DNA from: an uncultured Enterobacter sp.
GTDB lineage: Bacteria; Pseudomonadota; Gammaproteobacteria; Enterobacterales; Enterobacteriaceae
Length of the DNA: 7,011 nt
Direction: 5' to 3'
NCBI GenBank assembly: GCA_946477805.1
Contig: CAMKZP010000197.1
Coordinates: 1-7,011, forward strand
In this document: one piece after another, positions 1 through 6,256 of the stretch
Position numbering within the stretch: the stretch's first letter is position 1
Layout: each line of letters begins with the position of its first letter
The notes under the pieces: model-generated
Seen by the model: the letters and a program-made list of their open reading frames with translations, nothing else
The model's database searches: none
What the model was told of the DNA's origin: nothing
Program-made: the position numbers and the translations under genes

Positions 1-1132
1 TCATCGTGCCCTGGGTGAAGAACGGCGTGTCCTGCTCGCTGTTGCCGCTGCGGTAGTCTCCCGCCACCAGGTCGTATTTCCAGCGGCCTTCGCGCTGCAG
101 CAGCGGTACGGTGGAGTACGGTACGGTGTAGCGCTGCTGGCTGCCGTCCTTCTCTTCGACCGTCACCTCCAGGTCTCCGCTTGAGGAGGTTGGGTTCAGG
201 TCGGTAATGGCGAAGGCGCCGGGCTGCACGTAGCTCTGGTAAATAACGTAACCGTTCTGGCGAATCACCACTTTGGCCGGCGTGCGGGCGATCCCGCGGA
301 CGGTCGGCGCGTAGCCCTGCAGGCTGTCGGGATACATGCTGTCTGAGGAAAAAAGCCGCCCACCGCGAAAGCCGAGGCTGTCGAAAACGTCGTTGCCGGT
401 GTTGCTGTCCCCGAGCACCAGCTCGCTTTTGAGCGGTATAACGGTTCGCTGCGCCCAGGTGCCTATATTCTGCCAGTCGCTGTGGCGCTGGCCGTTGCTT
501 TGGGTATAACGCCACGAACCGTTATTGCGCAGGCGCCAGGCGCCGTAGTTCAGCCCGCTCTGCAGGTTCAGATAGTAGCTGTCGTCGTCGCTCCCGCGGT
601 TGCCCGTGAAGCTGTAGTTCACCAGCGCGGCGGGGATGCCTTCATCCCACTGTTCAGGCGGAATATAGCCCCGGGCGCTGTTCTGCATCGCCACCTGCGG
701 CAGGCTGACGTTCAAACGCTGTGACGCAAAGTTGAAGGCCGTTTCGCTACCGGGAATGGCCGCGGTCAGCGGAACGCAGGTATCACCCTGCACGTTTGCC
801 AGCGCCGGGAAGGCGGCGATATTGACGCCGAAACGATCGAGCATCGCGCGCGTGATGCACGCAGACAGCCCGCCCGCCACCGGCGGCGTGTCATCAGCGT
901 GCTCAAAGCGCACGTCCTGGGTGCCGATAAACTCATCGTTACGCCAGATATCGACGCGATAGACGCCCGGCGCCTGCTGGTGTCCTTTTTCGAAACGCGA
1001 TAAATCCGCCACGCTGGCGGCGTCATCGGACAGAAAGGCGGGGTTGAAGTAGCTTTCACCCCAGCCGACGTGCGGCCAGAGCGTTGCCATCAGTGCCAGC
1101 GCGACCGGGCAGTAACGCCATTGAGTGTTCAT
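1..1132 (-). CDS. fimD: FimD outer-membrane fimbrial usher, N-terminal part (3' end outside window)
   Basis: The outer-membrane usher receives chaperone-pilin complexes, catalyses pilus polymerisation and secretes the fibre. Reading leftward from ATG at 1132, 377 codons are open to the window edge with no stop or frameshift. A signal peptide covers about residues 1-25 and the mature part begins near ESYFNP, as in FimD. Residues 26-150 form the periplasmic N-terminal domain, which binds chaperone-subunit complexes; C92 and C119 are its expected disulfide pair. The barrel follows, with family signatures ARGYIPPE (153-160), YLNLQSGLN (187-195) and GAWRLR (197-202). The plug domain lies at about 263-346, with RQNGYVIY and the PGAF turn, and barrel sequence resumes at VPLLQREGRW. 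Ushers are about 850-880 residues, so over half is missing here, including the C-terminal domains. The gene starts 14 bases after the fimC stop, with a weak CAGGG ribosome site, so it is the fourth gene of the fim operon. Family assignment is firm. Confidence 0.96.
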   Translation of the reverse strand, partial: MNTQWRYCPVALALMATLWPHVGWGESYFNPAFLSDDAASVADLSRFEKGHQQAPGVYRVDIWRNDEFIGTQDVRFEHADDTPPVAGGLSACITRAMLDRFGVNIAAFPALANVQGDTCVPLTAAIPGSETAFNFASQRLNVSLPQVAMQNSARGYIPPEQWDEGIPAALVNYSFTGNRGSDDDSYYLNLQSGLNYGAWRLRNNGSWRYTQSNGQRHSDWQNIGTWAQRTVIPLKSELVLGDSNTGNDVFDSLGFRGGRLFSSDSMYPDSLQGYAPTVRGIARTPAKVVIRQNGYVIYQSYVQPGAFAITDLNPTSSSGDLEVTVEEKDGSQQRYTVPYSTVPLLQREGRWKYDLVAGDYRSGNSEQDTPFFTQGTM

Positions 1133-1146
1133 CGCCCTGACTCTGC

Positions 1147-1842
1147 TCACAGGTTGATGCTACGCGCCGGCGTAATGGCGCCGTAGTCGTTGACGCTCTG
1201 CCAGGAGAGCGCACCGCCCGCAGCGGAAGGCAGGACCTGCTGCGCGGCGTTTTTCGGGGCGACCATCAGGTTGTCGAGGGTTTTCCCGCCGAGCTTCAGG
1301 TTGACCAGCGTGACGTAATACGGCGACGCGTTGCTGACCTTAAGATGGTTCCCGACGCGCTCAAAGCGCAGCTGCGAGAGCGCCTCTTCCGGCGGCATCG
1401 CCAGGTTAGCCGGGCGGACAAACAGCTTGATGCGCGACAGAATCGCCAGCTGCAGCACGTTGTTCCCCTCCTGCTGCGATTTGCTTACGGACGGGATCGC
1501 CTTCACATTCATGTAAAACAGCGACTCGCGGTCCGTCGGCAGCGCCGGTCCCGCATAAATAATACGCAGCGTGTTTTCGCTGTCCGGCTCGCTCACAAAC
1601 AGCGGCGGCGTGACGGCAAAGGTTTTCTCCTTTTGCCCGTTCGCATTTTCAATCCAGGCGTTAATTAAATAGCGTTCTTTCTTATTGCTGTTGGTAATCG
1701 CCAGCGATGTCTGCTTTGCCTCCGCCGGATAAATAACGCGCGTGGCGCCCAGCGCAATTCCGCCCGACGCGTTTGCGCTGGCGGAGACCATCATCAATAT
1801 AAAAGAGAAAAACAGTGCAGGTTTAATTAGGGTGTTCATCAC
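1147..1842 (-). CDS. fimC: FimC periplasmic pilus chaperone
   Basis: Periplasmic chaperone that completes the incomplete immunoglobulin fold of each pilin by donor-strand complementation and delivers it to the usher. The product has 231 residues, normal for the family. Residues 1-25 are a signal peptide ending ASANA. The mature protein starts SGGIALGATRVIYP; R35 and K139 (in RIKLFVRP) match the two conserved residues that anchor the pilin C-terminus. The PPLF (79-82), LRIIY (92-96) and SLFYMNVKAIP (107-117) blocks mark the FGS subfamily with a short F1-G1 loop. The start is ambiguous. GTG at 1842 lies 7 bases after an AAAGG site and ATG at 1839 lies 10 bases after it; the two products differ by one residue. 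It begins about 31 bases after fimI and precedes fimD by 14 bases. Closest known relatives are FimC of type 1 fimbriae; SfmC is the alternative name by E. coli position. Confidence 0.95.
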   Translation of the reverse strand: MMNTLIKPALFFSFILMMVSASANASGGIALGATRVIYPAEAKQTSLAITNSNKKERYLINAWIENANGQKEKTFAVTPPLFVSEPDSENTLRIIYAGPALPTDRESLFYMNVKAIPSVSKSQQEGNNVLQLAILSRIKLFVRPANLAMPPEEALSQLRFERVGNHLKVSNASPYYVTLVNLKLGGKTLDNLMVAPKNAAQQVLPSAAGGALSWQSVNDYGAITPARSINL

Positions 1843-1873
1843 AACCGTACCTTTAATAATAAGTTCTCAGGCG

Positions 1874-2416
1874 TCAGGGATAAATCAACGTAAACCAGAC
1901 ATCCGACTGAATATTGCCCGGCACAAGGTGTTCGGAAATAGCCCGATAGCGGGCGCTGAAGTGAAATGCCAGCTCGTTGGTATTCATGGGCAACCAGCTC
2001 ACCGCCGCGGCGTTGGGGATAATCTGGCGCTGCTGCTCGTCAAAGAGGGCCAGCCCGACGCCGCTACTGACCGGCGTGTCGCCTGGCCGCGATGTCGCCA
2101 GGAAGACCTGAGGATCTTCTGCCGGCGTGACGCCCTGAAACTGGATCCCCACGGTACGCGAAACATCCACGCTGCAGTCCAGCAGCCGCACGGTAAACGG
2201 CACATTCACCGTGGAAAAACTGCCGACGCCGGAAAATGCGTTGGTGCGGTACTGCCCCATGTCGACGCGCATATTCTGGCTGTCCGGCGCGACGGCGCAG
2301 CCGCCGTTGACCAGCTCGCCTCTGAGATGCACTTTGCCGCCGTCGATCACGACGGTATGGGCGTTTAGCGCAGGGGCACTCGCAAGGGCTAACAGCAGTA
2401 TCCCGATCCTTGTCAT
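1874..2416 (-). CDS. fimI: FimI minor pilin-like fimbrial protein
   Basis: A 180-residue pilin-domain protein of the FimI type, encoded right after the major pilin. In known fim operons FimI is a minor component, proposed to end or anchor the rod; its role here is inferred. Residues 1-19 are a signal peptide ending ALNA. The pilin fold shows C40 and C81 as the conserved disulfide, MGQYRTNAF (53-61), GVGLALFD (119-126), FSARYRA (153-159) and the terminal beta-strand ending LIYP with penultimate Y179, the usual chaperone-recognition pattern. From memory it is very like Salmonella FimI, sharing the TPAEDP and QRQIIPN blocks. It has a strong purine-rich ribosome site (GGGAAGGAAGG) directly before ATG 2416. 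It follows fimA by 70 bases that hold a hairpin with a T-run, so it is probably translated from readthrough transcript. E. coli sfm lacks this gene, which favours a Salmonella-type fim assignment. Confidence 0.92.
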   Translation of the reverse strand: MTRIGILLLALASAPALNAHTVVIDGGKVHLRGELVNGGCAVAPDSQNMRVDMGQYRTNAFSGVGSFSTVNVPFTVRLLDCSVDVSRTVGIQFQGVTPAEDPQVFLATSRPGDTPVSSGVGLALFDEQQRQIIPNAAAVSWLPMNTNELAFHFSARYRAISEHLVPGNIQSDVWFTLIYP

Positions 2417-2438
2417 CCTTCCTTCCCGGCGTAAGCGA

Positions 2439-2463
2439 TAAAAAGAGCCTCTTCCCTGAGGCC
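2439..2463 (-). terminator. Hairpin with T-run between fimA and fimI, likely partial terminator
   Basis: Read on the minus strand, GCCTC (2462-2458) and GAGGC (2451-2447) form a 5-bp stem around a 6-base loop, extendable by one G-T pair. The stem is followed by TCTTTTTA. This is the geometry of a weak intrinsic terminator in the fimA trailer. A leaky stop here would favour the major pilin over the assembly genes downstream. The stem is short, so full termination is unlikely; RNA stabilisation is an alternative. Confidence 0.5.
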
Positions 2464-2486
2464 GATGCCGTCCCTGAGCGGCGTAA

Positions 2487-3050
2487 TTACTCGTATTTCA
2501 TGACGAAGGTAGCGTCAGCGTTCGCCTGGCCTGGCTCGGTGGTCGCAGCCGTTGCTTTATAGCGTGCGGTGAAGTTCAGGGTGTTGGTCCCTTCAATCAG
2601 GCTCTGGGCGGCGGAGAAAGTGGCACCGTCCGGGGTCAGAACGCTGGACTTGCTGTCGAGGATCTCAATACCTACGCCTTTCGCGGTGTTGTCGTTGCTG
2701 CCGGAGGTGACGGCCAGCAGGGTTTTATCGGTCGCGTCGATCTGACCGGTAAAGGCCACGGCAGCCGTTTTAGCAACCAGCGGATCGCAATCATTCAGCT
2801 CAATGGTGAACGGAATATTGGAAGTGGTGTCACCCACTTTGGTGAATTTCGCGGTGCGGTACTGGCCGAGATTAACCGTTTGCTCGGAAGAGTCCGTATT
2901 TACTGAACACGCGGCATTCACTAATTCACCTTTAAAATGCACGGTACCGCCATTTACGGAAACCGGCGTGGTGGCATCTTCTGCGTGAGCGGCACCCGCG
3001 ACCAGGGCCAGTGTTGCAATAACGGTAGAAGCAATGTTGCTGAGTTTCAT
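2487..3050 (-). CDS. fimA: FimA major type 1 fimbrial subunit (pilin)
   Basis: Structural subunit of the fimbrial rod, exported to the periplasm, folded by FimC and polymerised through FimD. The product has 187 residues, typical for the family. A signal peptide ends AGAAHA at residue 23. The mature N-terminal extension (PVSVNGGTVHF, 29-39) has the alternating hydrophobic pattern and glycine of a donor strand. C48 and C88 are the conserved disulfide. NLGQYRTAKF (60-69), FTIELNDCDP (81-90), GVGIEILD (125-132) and FTARYKATAA (160-169) are major-pilin signatures, and the chain ends MKYE with penultimate Y186. From memory it is close to Salmonella FimA, including the GQANADATF block near the end. 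The start at 3050 is set by AAAGGAAT just upstream. It is the first gene of the leftward operon and diverges from folD. By E. coli position it could be called sfmA. Confidence 0.95.
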   Translation of the reverse strand: MKLSNIASTVIATLALVAGAAHAEDATTPVSVNGGTVHFKGELVNAACSVNTDSSEQTVNLGQYRTAKFTKVGDTTSNIPFTIELNDCDPLVAKTAAVAFTGQIDATDKTLLAVTSGSNDNTAKGVGIEILDSKSSVLTPDGATFSAAQSLIEGTNTLNFTARYKATAATTEPGQANADATFVMKYE

Positions 3051-3078
3051 GTCTATTCCTTTAAAAAATAAATAACCC

Positions 3079-3098
3079 TTCCCGCCATAAAACGGGAA
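3079..3098 (-). other. Hairpin in the predicted fimA 5' leader
   Basis: TTCCCG (3079-3084) and CGGGAA (3093-3098) form a perfect 6-bp stem with an 8-base loop, ending about 28 bases upstream of the fimA start codon and before its ribosome site. If fimA is transcribed from further upstream, this stem sits in the leader and could stabilise the abundant pilin mRNA. There is no T-run after it in the fimA direction, so it is not a terminator. Function is inference. Confidence 0.3.
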
Positions 3099-3284
3099 TA
3101 AGAAATACGTTCAATCAATAAATTGAAGGCTTATTTCGGAGGAGATAAAGTAGCTTACGAATCGCGTTTAAAATATGTCAAAACGCTGCGATTTACCCAG
3201 GGCACTTCCTAAAACCGCCTGGGAAAATGACCATACCGAGAGAAGGGCTTTCGAGGCCCGTTGTCGAAATCTCGCAAAGGGTGA

Positions 3285-3313
3285 CTGACAGCGGCGCCCG
3301 CTTCTGACAAAAT
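3285..3313 (+). promoter_or_regulatory. Candidate sigma-70 promoter for folD
   Basis: CTGACA at 3285-3290 (5 of 6 to TTGACA) is separated by 17 bases from CAAAAT at 3308-3313 (4 of 6 to TATAAT). The -10 box is preceded by TGA, an extended -10 element. Transcription would start near 3320, giving a leader of about 40 bases before the folD start. Reading and spacing are good, but there is no experimental support. Confidence 0.4.
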
Positions 3314-3359
3314 ACGGGCAATCCCCCTTTCGAACGTTACAGACGGAATCTTCTCTCTG

Positions 3360-4226
3360 ATGGCAGCAAAGATTATTGACGGTAAAACGATTGCGCAGCA
3401 GGTGCGCTCTGAAGTTGCGGAAAAAGTGAAGGCGCGCAGAGCGGCCGGAAAACGCGCTCCGGGGCTGGCCGTTGTGCTGGTTGGCAGCAACCCGGCATCG
3501 CAGATTTATGTCGGCAGCAAACGCAAAGCGTGTGAAGAGGTGGGGTTCGTCTCCCGCTCTTACGATTTGCCTGAAACCACCAGCGAAGCAGAACTGCTGG
3601 AGCTTATTGACACCCTGAATGCCGATAAAGAGATCGACGGCATTCTGGTTCAGCTGCCGCTGCCTGCGGGTATCGACAACGTGAAGGTGCTGGAGCGTAT
3701 TGCGCCCGATAAAGACGTCGACGGTTTCCACCCGTACAACGTGGGCCGCCTGTGCCAGCGCGCGCCGCGTCTGCGTCCGTGCACCCCGCGCGGCATCGTG
3801 ACGCTGCTGGAGCGCTATAACATCGATACCTACGGCCTGAACGCCGTGGTGATTGGCGCCTCCAACATCGTGGGCCGCCCGATGAGCATGGAGCTGCTGC
3901 TGGCGGGCTGCACCACCACCGTGACCCACCGCTTCACCAAAAACCTGCGCCACCACGTCGAAAATGCCGACCTGCTGATCGTGGCCGTCGGTAAGCCGGG
4001 CTTTATTCCAGGCGAGTGGATCAAAGAGGGCGCGATTGTCGTGGACGTCGGGATTAACCGTCTGGAAAGCGGCAAAGTGGTCGGCGACGTGGTATATGAA
4101 GACGCCGCCGCGCGCGCGTCATACATTACCCCGGTACCGGGCGGCGTAGGTCCGATGACCGTCGCAACATTAATTCAGAATACCTTGCAGGCGTGCGAGG
4201 AGTATCACGACGTAGAGGACGCGTAA
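3360..4226 (+). CDS. folD: FolD bifunctional methylenetetrahydrofolate dehydrogenase / cyclohydrolase
   Basis: Cytoplasmic enzyme that oxidises 5,10-methylene-THF to 5,10-methenyl-THF with NADP and hydrolyses it to 10-formyl-THF, feeding purine and formyl-methionine synthesis. At 288 residues it equals the E. coli enzyme and is nearly identical by memory. Catalytic-site residues are present: Y50 and K54 in QIYVGSKRKACEE, Q98 in VQLPLP and D121 in DKDVDGFHPYNVG. The Rossmann nucleotide motif GASNIVGRP covers 166-174, and PVPGGVGPMT (258-267) closes the active site. The ATG at 3360 fits the family start (MAAKIIDG). Its ribosome site is weak (GGA about 12 bases upstream). Its stop is one base before ybcJ, so the two are surely co-transcribed. 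It diverges from fimA, a conserved arrangement in Salmonella and E. coli. Nothing is abnormal. Confidence 0.99.
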   Translation: MAAKIIDGKTIAQQVRSEVAEKVKARRAAGKRAPGLAVVLVGSNPASQIYVGSKRKACEEVGFVSRSYDLPETTSEAELLELIDTLNADKEIDGILVQLPLPAGIDNVKVLERIAPDKDVDGFHPYNVGRLCQRAPRLRPCTPRGIVTLLERYNIDTYGLNAVVIGASNIVGRPMSMELLLAGCTTTVTHRFTKNLRHHVENADLLIVAVGKPGFIPGEWIKEGAIVVDVGINRLESGKVVGDVVYEDAAARASYITPVPGGVGPMTVATLIQNTLQACEEYHDVEDA

Positions 4227-4227
4227 G

Positions 4228-4440
4228 ATGGCAACTTTTTCTTTAGGTAAACACCCGCACGTAGAGCTGTGCGACCTGCTCAAACTCGAAGGCTGGAGCG
4301 AAAGCGGCGCGCAGGCGAAAATCGTTATCGCCGACGGGCTGGTGAAAGTCGACGGCGCGGTGGAAACCCGCAAGCGCTGCAAGATCGTCGCAGGCCAGAC
4401 GGTGAGTTTCGAAGGACAGAGCGTTACCGTGACGGCGTGA
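4228..4440 (+). CDS. ybcJ: YbcJ small S4-like RNA-binding protein
   Basis: A 70-residue protein nearly identical by memory to E. coli YbcJ, whose fold belongs to the S4 RNA-binding group; its physiological RNA target is not established. The S4-like core runs from about residue 13 to 57: LCDLLKLEGWSESGAQAK, then IADGLVKVDG with the typical turn before the second strand, then basic ETRKRCK (46-52), which would face RNA. Full length for the family. The ATG at 4228 starts one base after the folD stop, and a GAGG site at 4215-4218 lies inside the folD end, 9 bases upstream, so translation is probably coupled to folD. It is followed by a palindromic repeat rather than a clear intrinsic terminator. 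The link between folate metabolism and this protein is conserved by position only. Confidence 0.96.
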   Translation: MATFSLGKHPHVELCDLLKLEGWSESGAQAKIVIADGLVKVDGAVETRKRCKIVAGQTVSFEGQSVTVTA

Positions 4441-4451
4441 GCCGTTTGCTG

Positions 4452-4484
4452 CCCTCACCCTAACCCTCTCCCACCGGGAGAGGG
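4452..4484 (+). repeat. Dispersed-type palindromic repeat (REP-like) after ybcJ
   Basis: CCCTCACCC-TAA-CCCTCTCCC is followed after a 3-base loop by GGGAGAGGG, giving a perfect 9-bp stem between 4464-4472 and 4476-4484. This exact style of sequence is familiar as a short intergenic repeat scattered in enterobacterial genomes. It lies 11 bases beyond the ybcJ stop and could protect the folD-ybcJ mRNA 3' end. No T-run follows on the plus strand. An overlapping second hairpin, GGGGAT (4482-4487) with ATCCCC (4491-4496), shares three bases with the first. Confidence 0.65.
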
Positions 4485-4673
4485 GATAAAATCCCCCCAC
4501 ACCCATCGCGGTTAATTATCGATCAACTTCAAATAATCACTCTTTCATCTGTTGAAATGTGAAAATTAAGTTGCGCGGATTTCACGCATTCCTCACGATA
4601 AGTAGAACGTTCTACTAAAACGTTCTACTTACAATAACAGCGCCAAAAAAAGCGCTTCTCGGGGGAAATCAGC
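4485..4673 (+). promoter_or_regulatory. Promoter and leader region of the PTS permease gene
   Basis: AT-rich stretch between the repeat and the permease. Two -10 candidates exist: GATAAG at 4597-4602, which would place the transcription start at the centre of the first operator, and TACAAT at 4630-4635 just after the second. Neither has a good -35 box at normal spacing, which suggests activator dependence. A half CRP-like site AAATGTGA at 4555-4562 lies about 43 bases before the first start candidate, but its right half is poor. The leader also holds a small hairpin, AGCGC (4639-4643) with GCGCT (4652-4656), and a strong GGGGGA ribosome site at 4661-4666. Confidence 0.4.
4601..4629. promoter_or_regulatory. 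Two overlapping LacI-family-type operators
   Basis: Positions 4601-4616, AGTAGAACGTTCTACT, are a perfect 16-base palindrome with the central CG typical of LacI-family operators. A second site at 4614-4629 matches it in 14 of 16 positions and shares three bases with it. The centres are 13 bases apart, and the 11-mer AACGTTCTACT is repeated exactly. The E. coli MalI operator, from memory, has the same AACGTT core. The site lies 45-73 bases before the permease start and next to a LacI-family gene, so repression of the permease is the likely role. Which protein binds is inference. Confidence 0.65.
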
Positions 4674-6173
4674 ATGAGTCTGATATCAGGGTTTGTTAAA
4701 TCGCTGTCTAAGTTATCGATGATTGGTCGCGCCTTAATGCTGCCAATTTCACTGCTTCCCGCTGCGGGCCTGCTGCTGGCTTTCGGCGATAAGTTCCACC
4801 TGCCGCTAATGATGAATGCGGGCGGGGTTATCTTTGATAACCTGCCGATGCTGTTCGCCATCGGCTCTGCCGTCGGCCTGGCGTCAGAGTCCGGCATCGC
4901 GGCGCTCTCTGCGGCGGTGTCGGTATTTGTCACCAACATTACCATCGGCACCGTGCTGAGCATCACCCCGGAAATGGCCTCGCAGGGCGGGAAATACGCC
5001 ATGGTGGTCGGCATTCCAACGCTGCAGATGGGCGTCTTTGGCGGCCTGATTTGCGGTATTCTCGCCGCATGGTGCTACAACCGCTTCCACACCATGCAGC
5101 TGCCGGAGTTCCTCGGCTTCTTCTCCGGCAAGCGCTTTGTGGCGATTGCGACGGCGTTCCTGTCGTTCCTGCTCGGCCTGCTCCTGCCGTACGTCTGGCA
5201 GCACATCCAGTCCGGTATCGACGCGCTTTCCGTGGTGGTGAACGGGGATAACCAGGCGGCCTCGACCTTTATCTTCGGTCTGGTGGAACGCGCGCTGATC
5301 CCGCTCGGCCTGCACCACATCTGGTATCCGTCGTTCTGGTATTCGTTTGGGGATTACACCACCCAGGCGGGCCAGGTGATCCACGGCGACCAGACCATCT
5401 GGTTCAAAATGCTGGAAGAAGGGGTGAAATCCTTCAGCAGCGACACCTACCAGAACGCCGGTAAATTCATGCAGGGCGAGTTCCCGCTGATGCTGTTCGC
5501 GCTGCCCGCGGCGTGCCTGGCGATGTATCACGAAGCCCACACGAAGAATAAGAAAATCGCGGCCGGTATTCTGTTCTCTGCGGCGCTGACCTGCTTCCTG
5601 ACGGGGATCACCGAGCCGGTAGAGTTCACCTTCATCTTCGTGGCGCCGGTCCTCTACGTCTTCAACGCCGTTATGGCGGGTCTGGCGTACATGACCATGT
5701 ACCTGCTGCATGCGCATATCGCCAAGTCGTTCTCTGCGGGCTTTATCGACTACCTGTCGTTCGGGATCCTGCCGTCGTTTAACGGCTACCAGACTAACTT
5801 CCTGAGCGCCGTTATCGTCGGTATCCCGATGGCGCTGATTTACTACTTCACCTTCCGCTTCGTGATCCGTCGCTTCGACGTGAAAACGCCGGGACGTACT
5901 GAAGTGACTGCCAATGCGAATGACAAGTCCGATTCCGAACTTGCCACCGAAATTATCGGCCTGCTGGGCGGCGCTCAGAACATCGACTCCGTCGGCGCCT
6001 GCATTACCCGCCTGCGTCTGGAAGTGGCGAAGAGCGATGCGGTCGATAAAGACGGTCTCAACGGGCTCGGCGCGCGGGGCGTGGTCTTCGTGGGCGACAA
6101 CGGGATTCAGGTGATTTTCGGTGCCAGAGCACAGTTTATCGCCCAGACCATGTCCACCCTGATCGGCAAATAA
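4674..6173 (+). CDS. PTS sugar permease EIICB, glucose family (substrate unassigned)
   Basis: Inner-membrane transporter that imports and phosphorylates a sugar using phosphate passed through HPr and an EIIA. The 499 residues hold an EIIC domain (about 1-395, multiple hydrophobic segments) and an EIIB domain (about 420-499), joined by the conserved linker KTPGR (404-408). EIIC shows LPISLLPAAG (23-32), FGLVERALIPLGLHHIW (201-217) and the sugar-site motif GITEPVEF (311-318, with E314). EIIB has the phosphorylated cysteine C443 in ACITRLRL. There is no EIIA domain, so EIIA-Glc (Crr) from elsewhere probably serves it, as for PtsG and MalX. By eye it resembles the PtsG/NagE/GamP/MalX group without being identical to PtsG or MalX of E. 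coli; glucose, glucosamine, N-acetylglucosamine or an alpha-glucoside are possible substrates. A strong GGGGGA ribosome site fixes the ATG at 4674. The gene is preceded by tandem operators and followed by a regulator gene. Confidence 0.93.
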   Translation: MSLISGFVKSLSKLSMIGRALMLPISLLPAAGLLLAFGDKFHLPLMMNAGGVIFDNLPMLFAIGSAVGLASESGIAALSAAVSVFVTNITIGTVLSITPEMASQGGKYAMVVGIPTLQMGVFGGLICGILAAWCYNRFHTMQLPEFLGFFSGKRFVAIATAFLSFLLGLLLPYVWQHIQSGIDALSVVVNGDNQAASTFIFGLVERALIPLGLHHIWYPSFWYSFGDYTTQAGQVIHGDQTIWFKMLEEGVKSFSSDTYQNAGKFMQGEFPLMLFALPAACLAMYHEAHTKNKKIAAGILFSAALTCFLTGITEPVEFTFIFVAPVLYVFNAVMAGLAYMTMYLLHAHIAKSFSAGFIDYLSFGILPSFNGYQTNFLSAVIVGIPMALIYYFTFRFVIRRFDVKTPGRTEVTANANDKSDSELATEIIGLLGGAQNIDSVGACITRLRLEVAKSDAVDKDGLNGLGARGVVFVGDNGIQVIFGARAQFIAQTMSTLIGK

Positions 6174-6187
6174 TAAGATGCCTGAAC

Positions 6188-6218
6188 GCCACGTCTCCTG
6201 TACGCTGGGCGACGTGGC
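6188..6218 (+). other. Stem-loop between permease and regulator genes
   Basis: GCCACGTC (6188-6195) and GACGTGGC (6211-6218) form a perfect 8-bp stem with a 15-base loop, 15 bases after the permease stop. A second small hairpin, TTATC (6219-6223) with GATAA (6229-6233), follows at once. No T-run follows either, so this is more likely an RNA 3'-end stabiliser or processing point than an intrinsic terminator. It could allow permease transcript to outnumber regulator transcript. Confidence 0.45.
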
Positions 6219-6256
6219 TTATCTGGCTGATAATCGGTAAATTTCAGGGAGCGGTT

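Larger units (their letters stand above)
3051..3359. promoter_or_regulatory. Divergent fimA / folD control region
   Basis: This 309-base stretch has no credible gene. Three inverted repeats are visible: CCCAGG at 3196-3201 with CCTGGG at 3218-3223; TCAAT at 3111-3115 with ATTGA at 3122-3126; and TTCCCG at 3079-3084 with CGGGAA at 3093-3098. The part next to fimA is AT-rich. A perfect minus-strand TTGACA lies at 3181-3176, but the best -10 at usual spacing (TAAGCT, 18-base spacer) is poor, so a fimA promoter there would probably need an activator. I see no pair of identical inverted repeats framing a promoter of the kind used by the E. coli fim switch. Confidence 0.5.

Noticed and set aside
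1742..2368. 208-codon plus-strand open frame across fimC and fimI
   Set aside because: It overlaps two well-supported minus-strand genes and the intergenic gap between them; its product resembles no family I know.
3051..3359. E. coli-style fim phase-variation switch
   Set aside because: The inverted repeats present are short, different from each other and do not frame a promoter segment of the right size.
3168..3956. 262-codon open frame on the minus strand opposite folD
   Set aside because: It lies antisense to a near-perfect FolD, has a low-complexity H, R, Q and A-rich composition typical of a shadow frame, and has no ribosome site or family resemblance.
4464..4496. Intrinsic terminator for folD-ybcJ
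   Set aside because: The stems are strong, but no T-run follows on the plus strand, and none follows on the minus strand either. Better treated as a REP-like repeat.
4555..4587. Full CRP site upstream of the PTS gene
   Set aside because: AAATGTGA is a good left half, but the expected right half after six bases is AGTTG. The alternative TTGCG...TCACG has a poor left half. Kept only as a weak possibility.
4884..5717. 277-codon open frame on the minus strand opposite the PTS permease
   Set aside because: The plus strand encodes a complete EIICB with all motifs. The antisense product is rich in R, H, Q and E, as expected from a GC-rich complement, and matches nothing I recognise.
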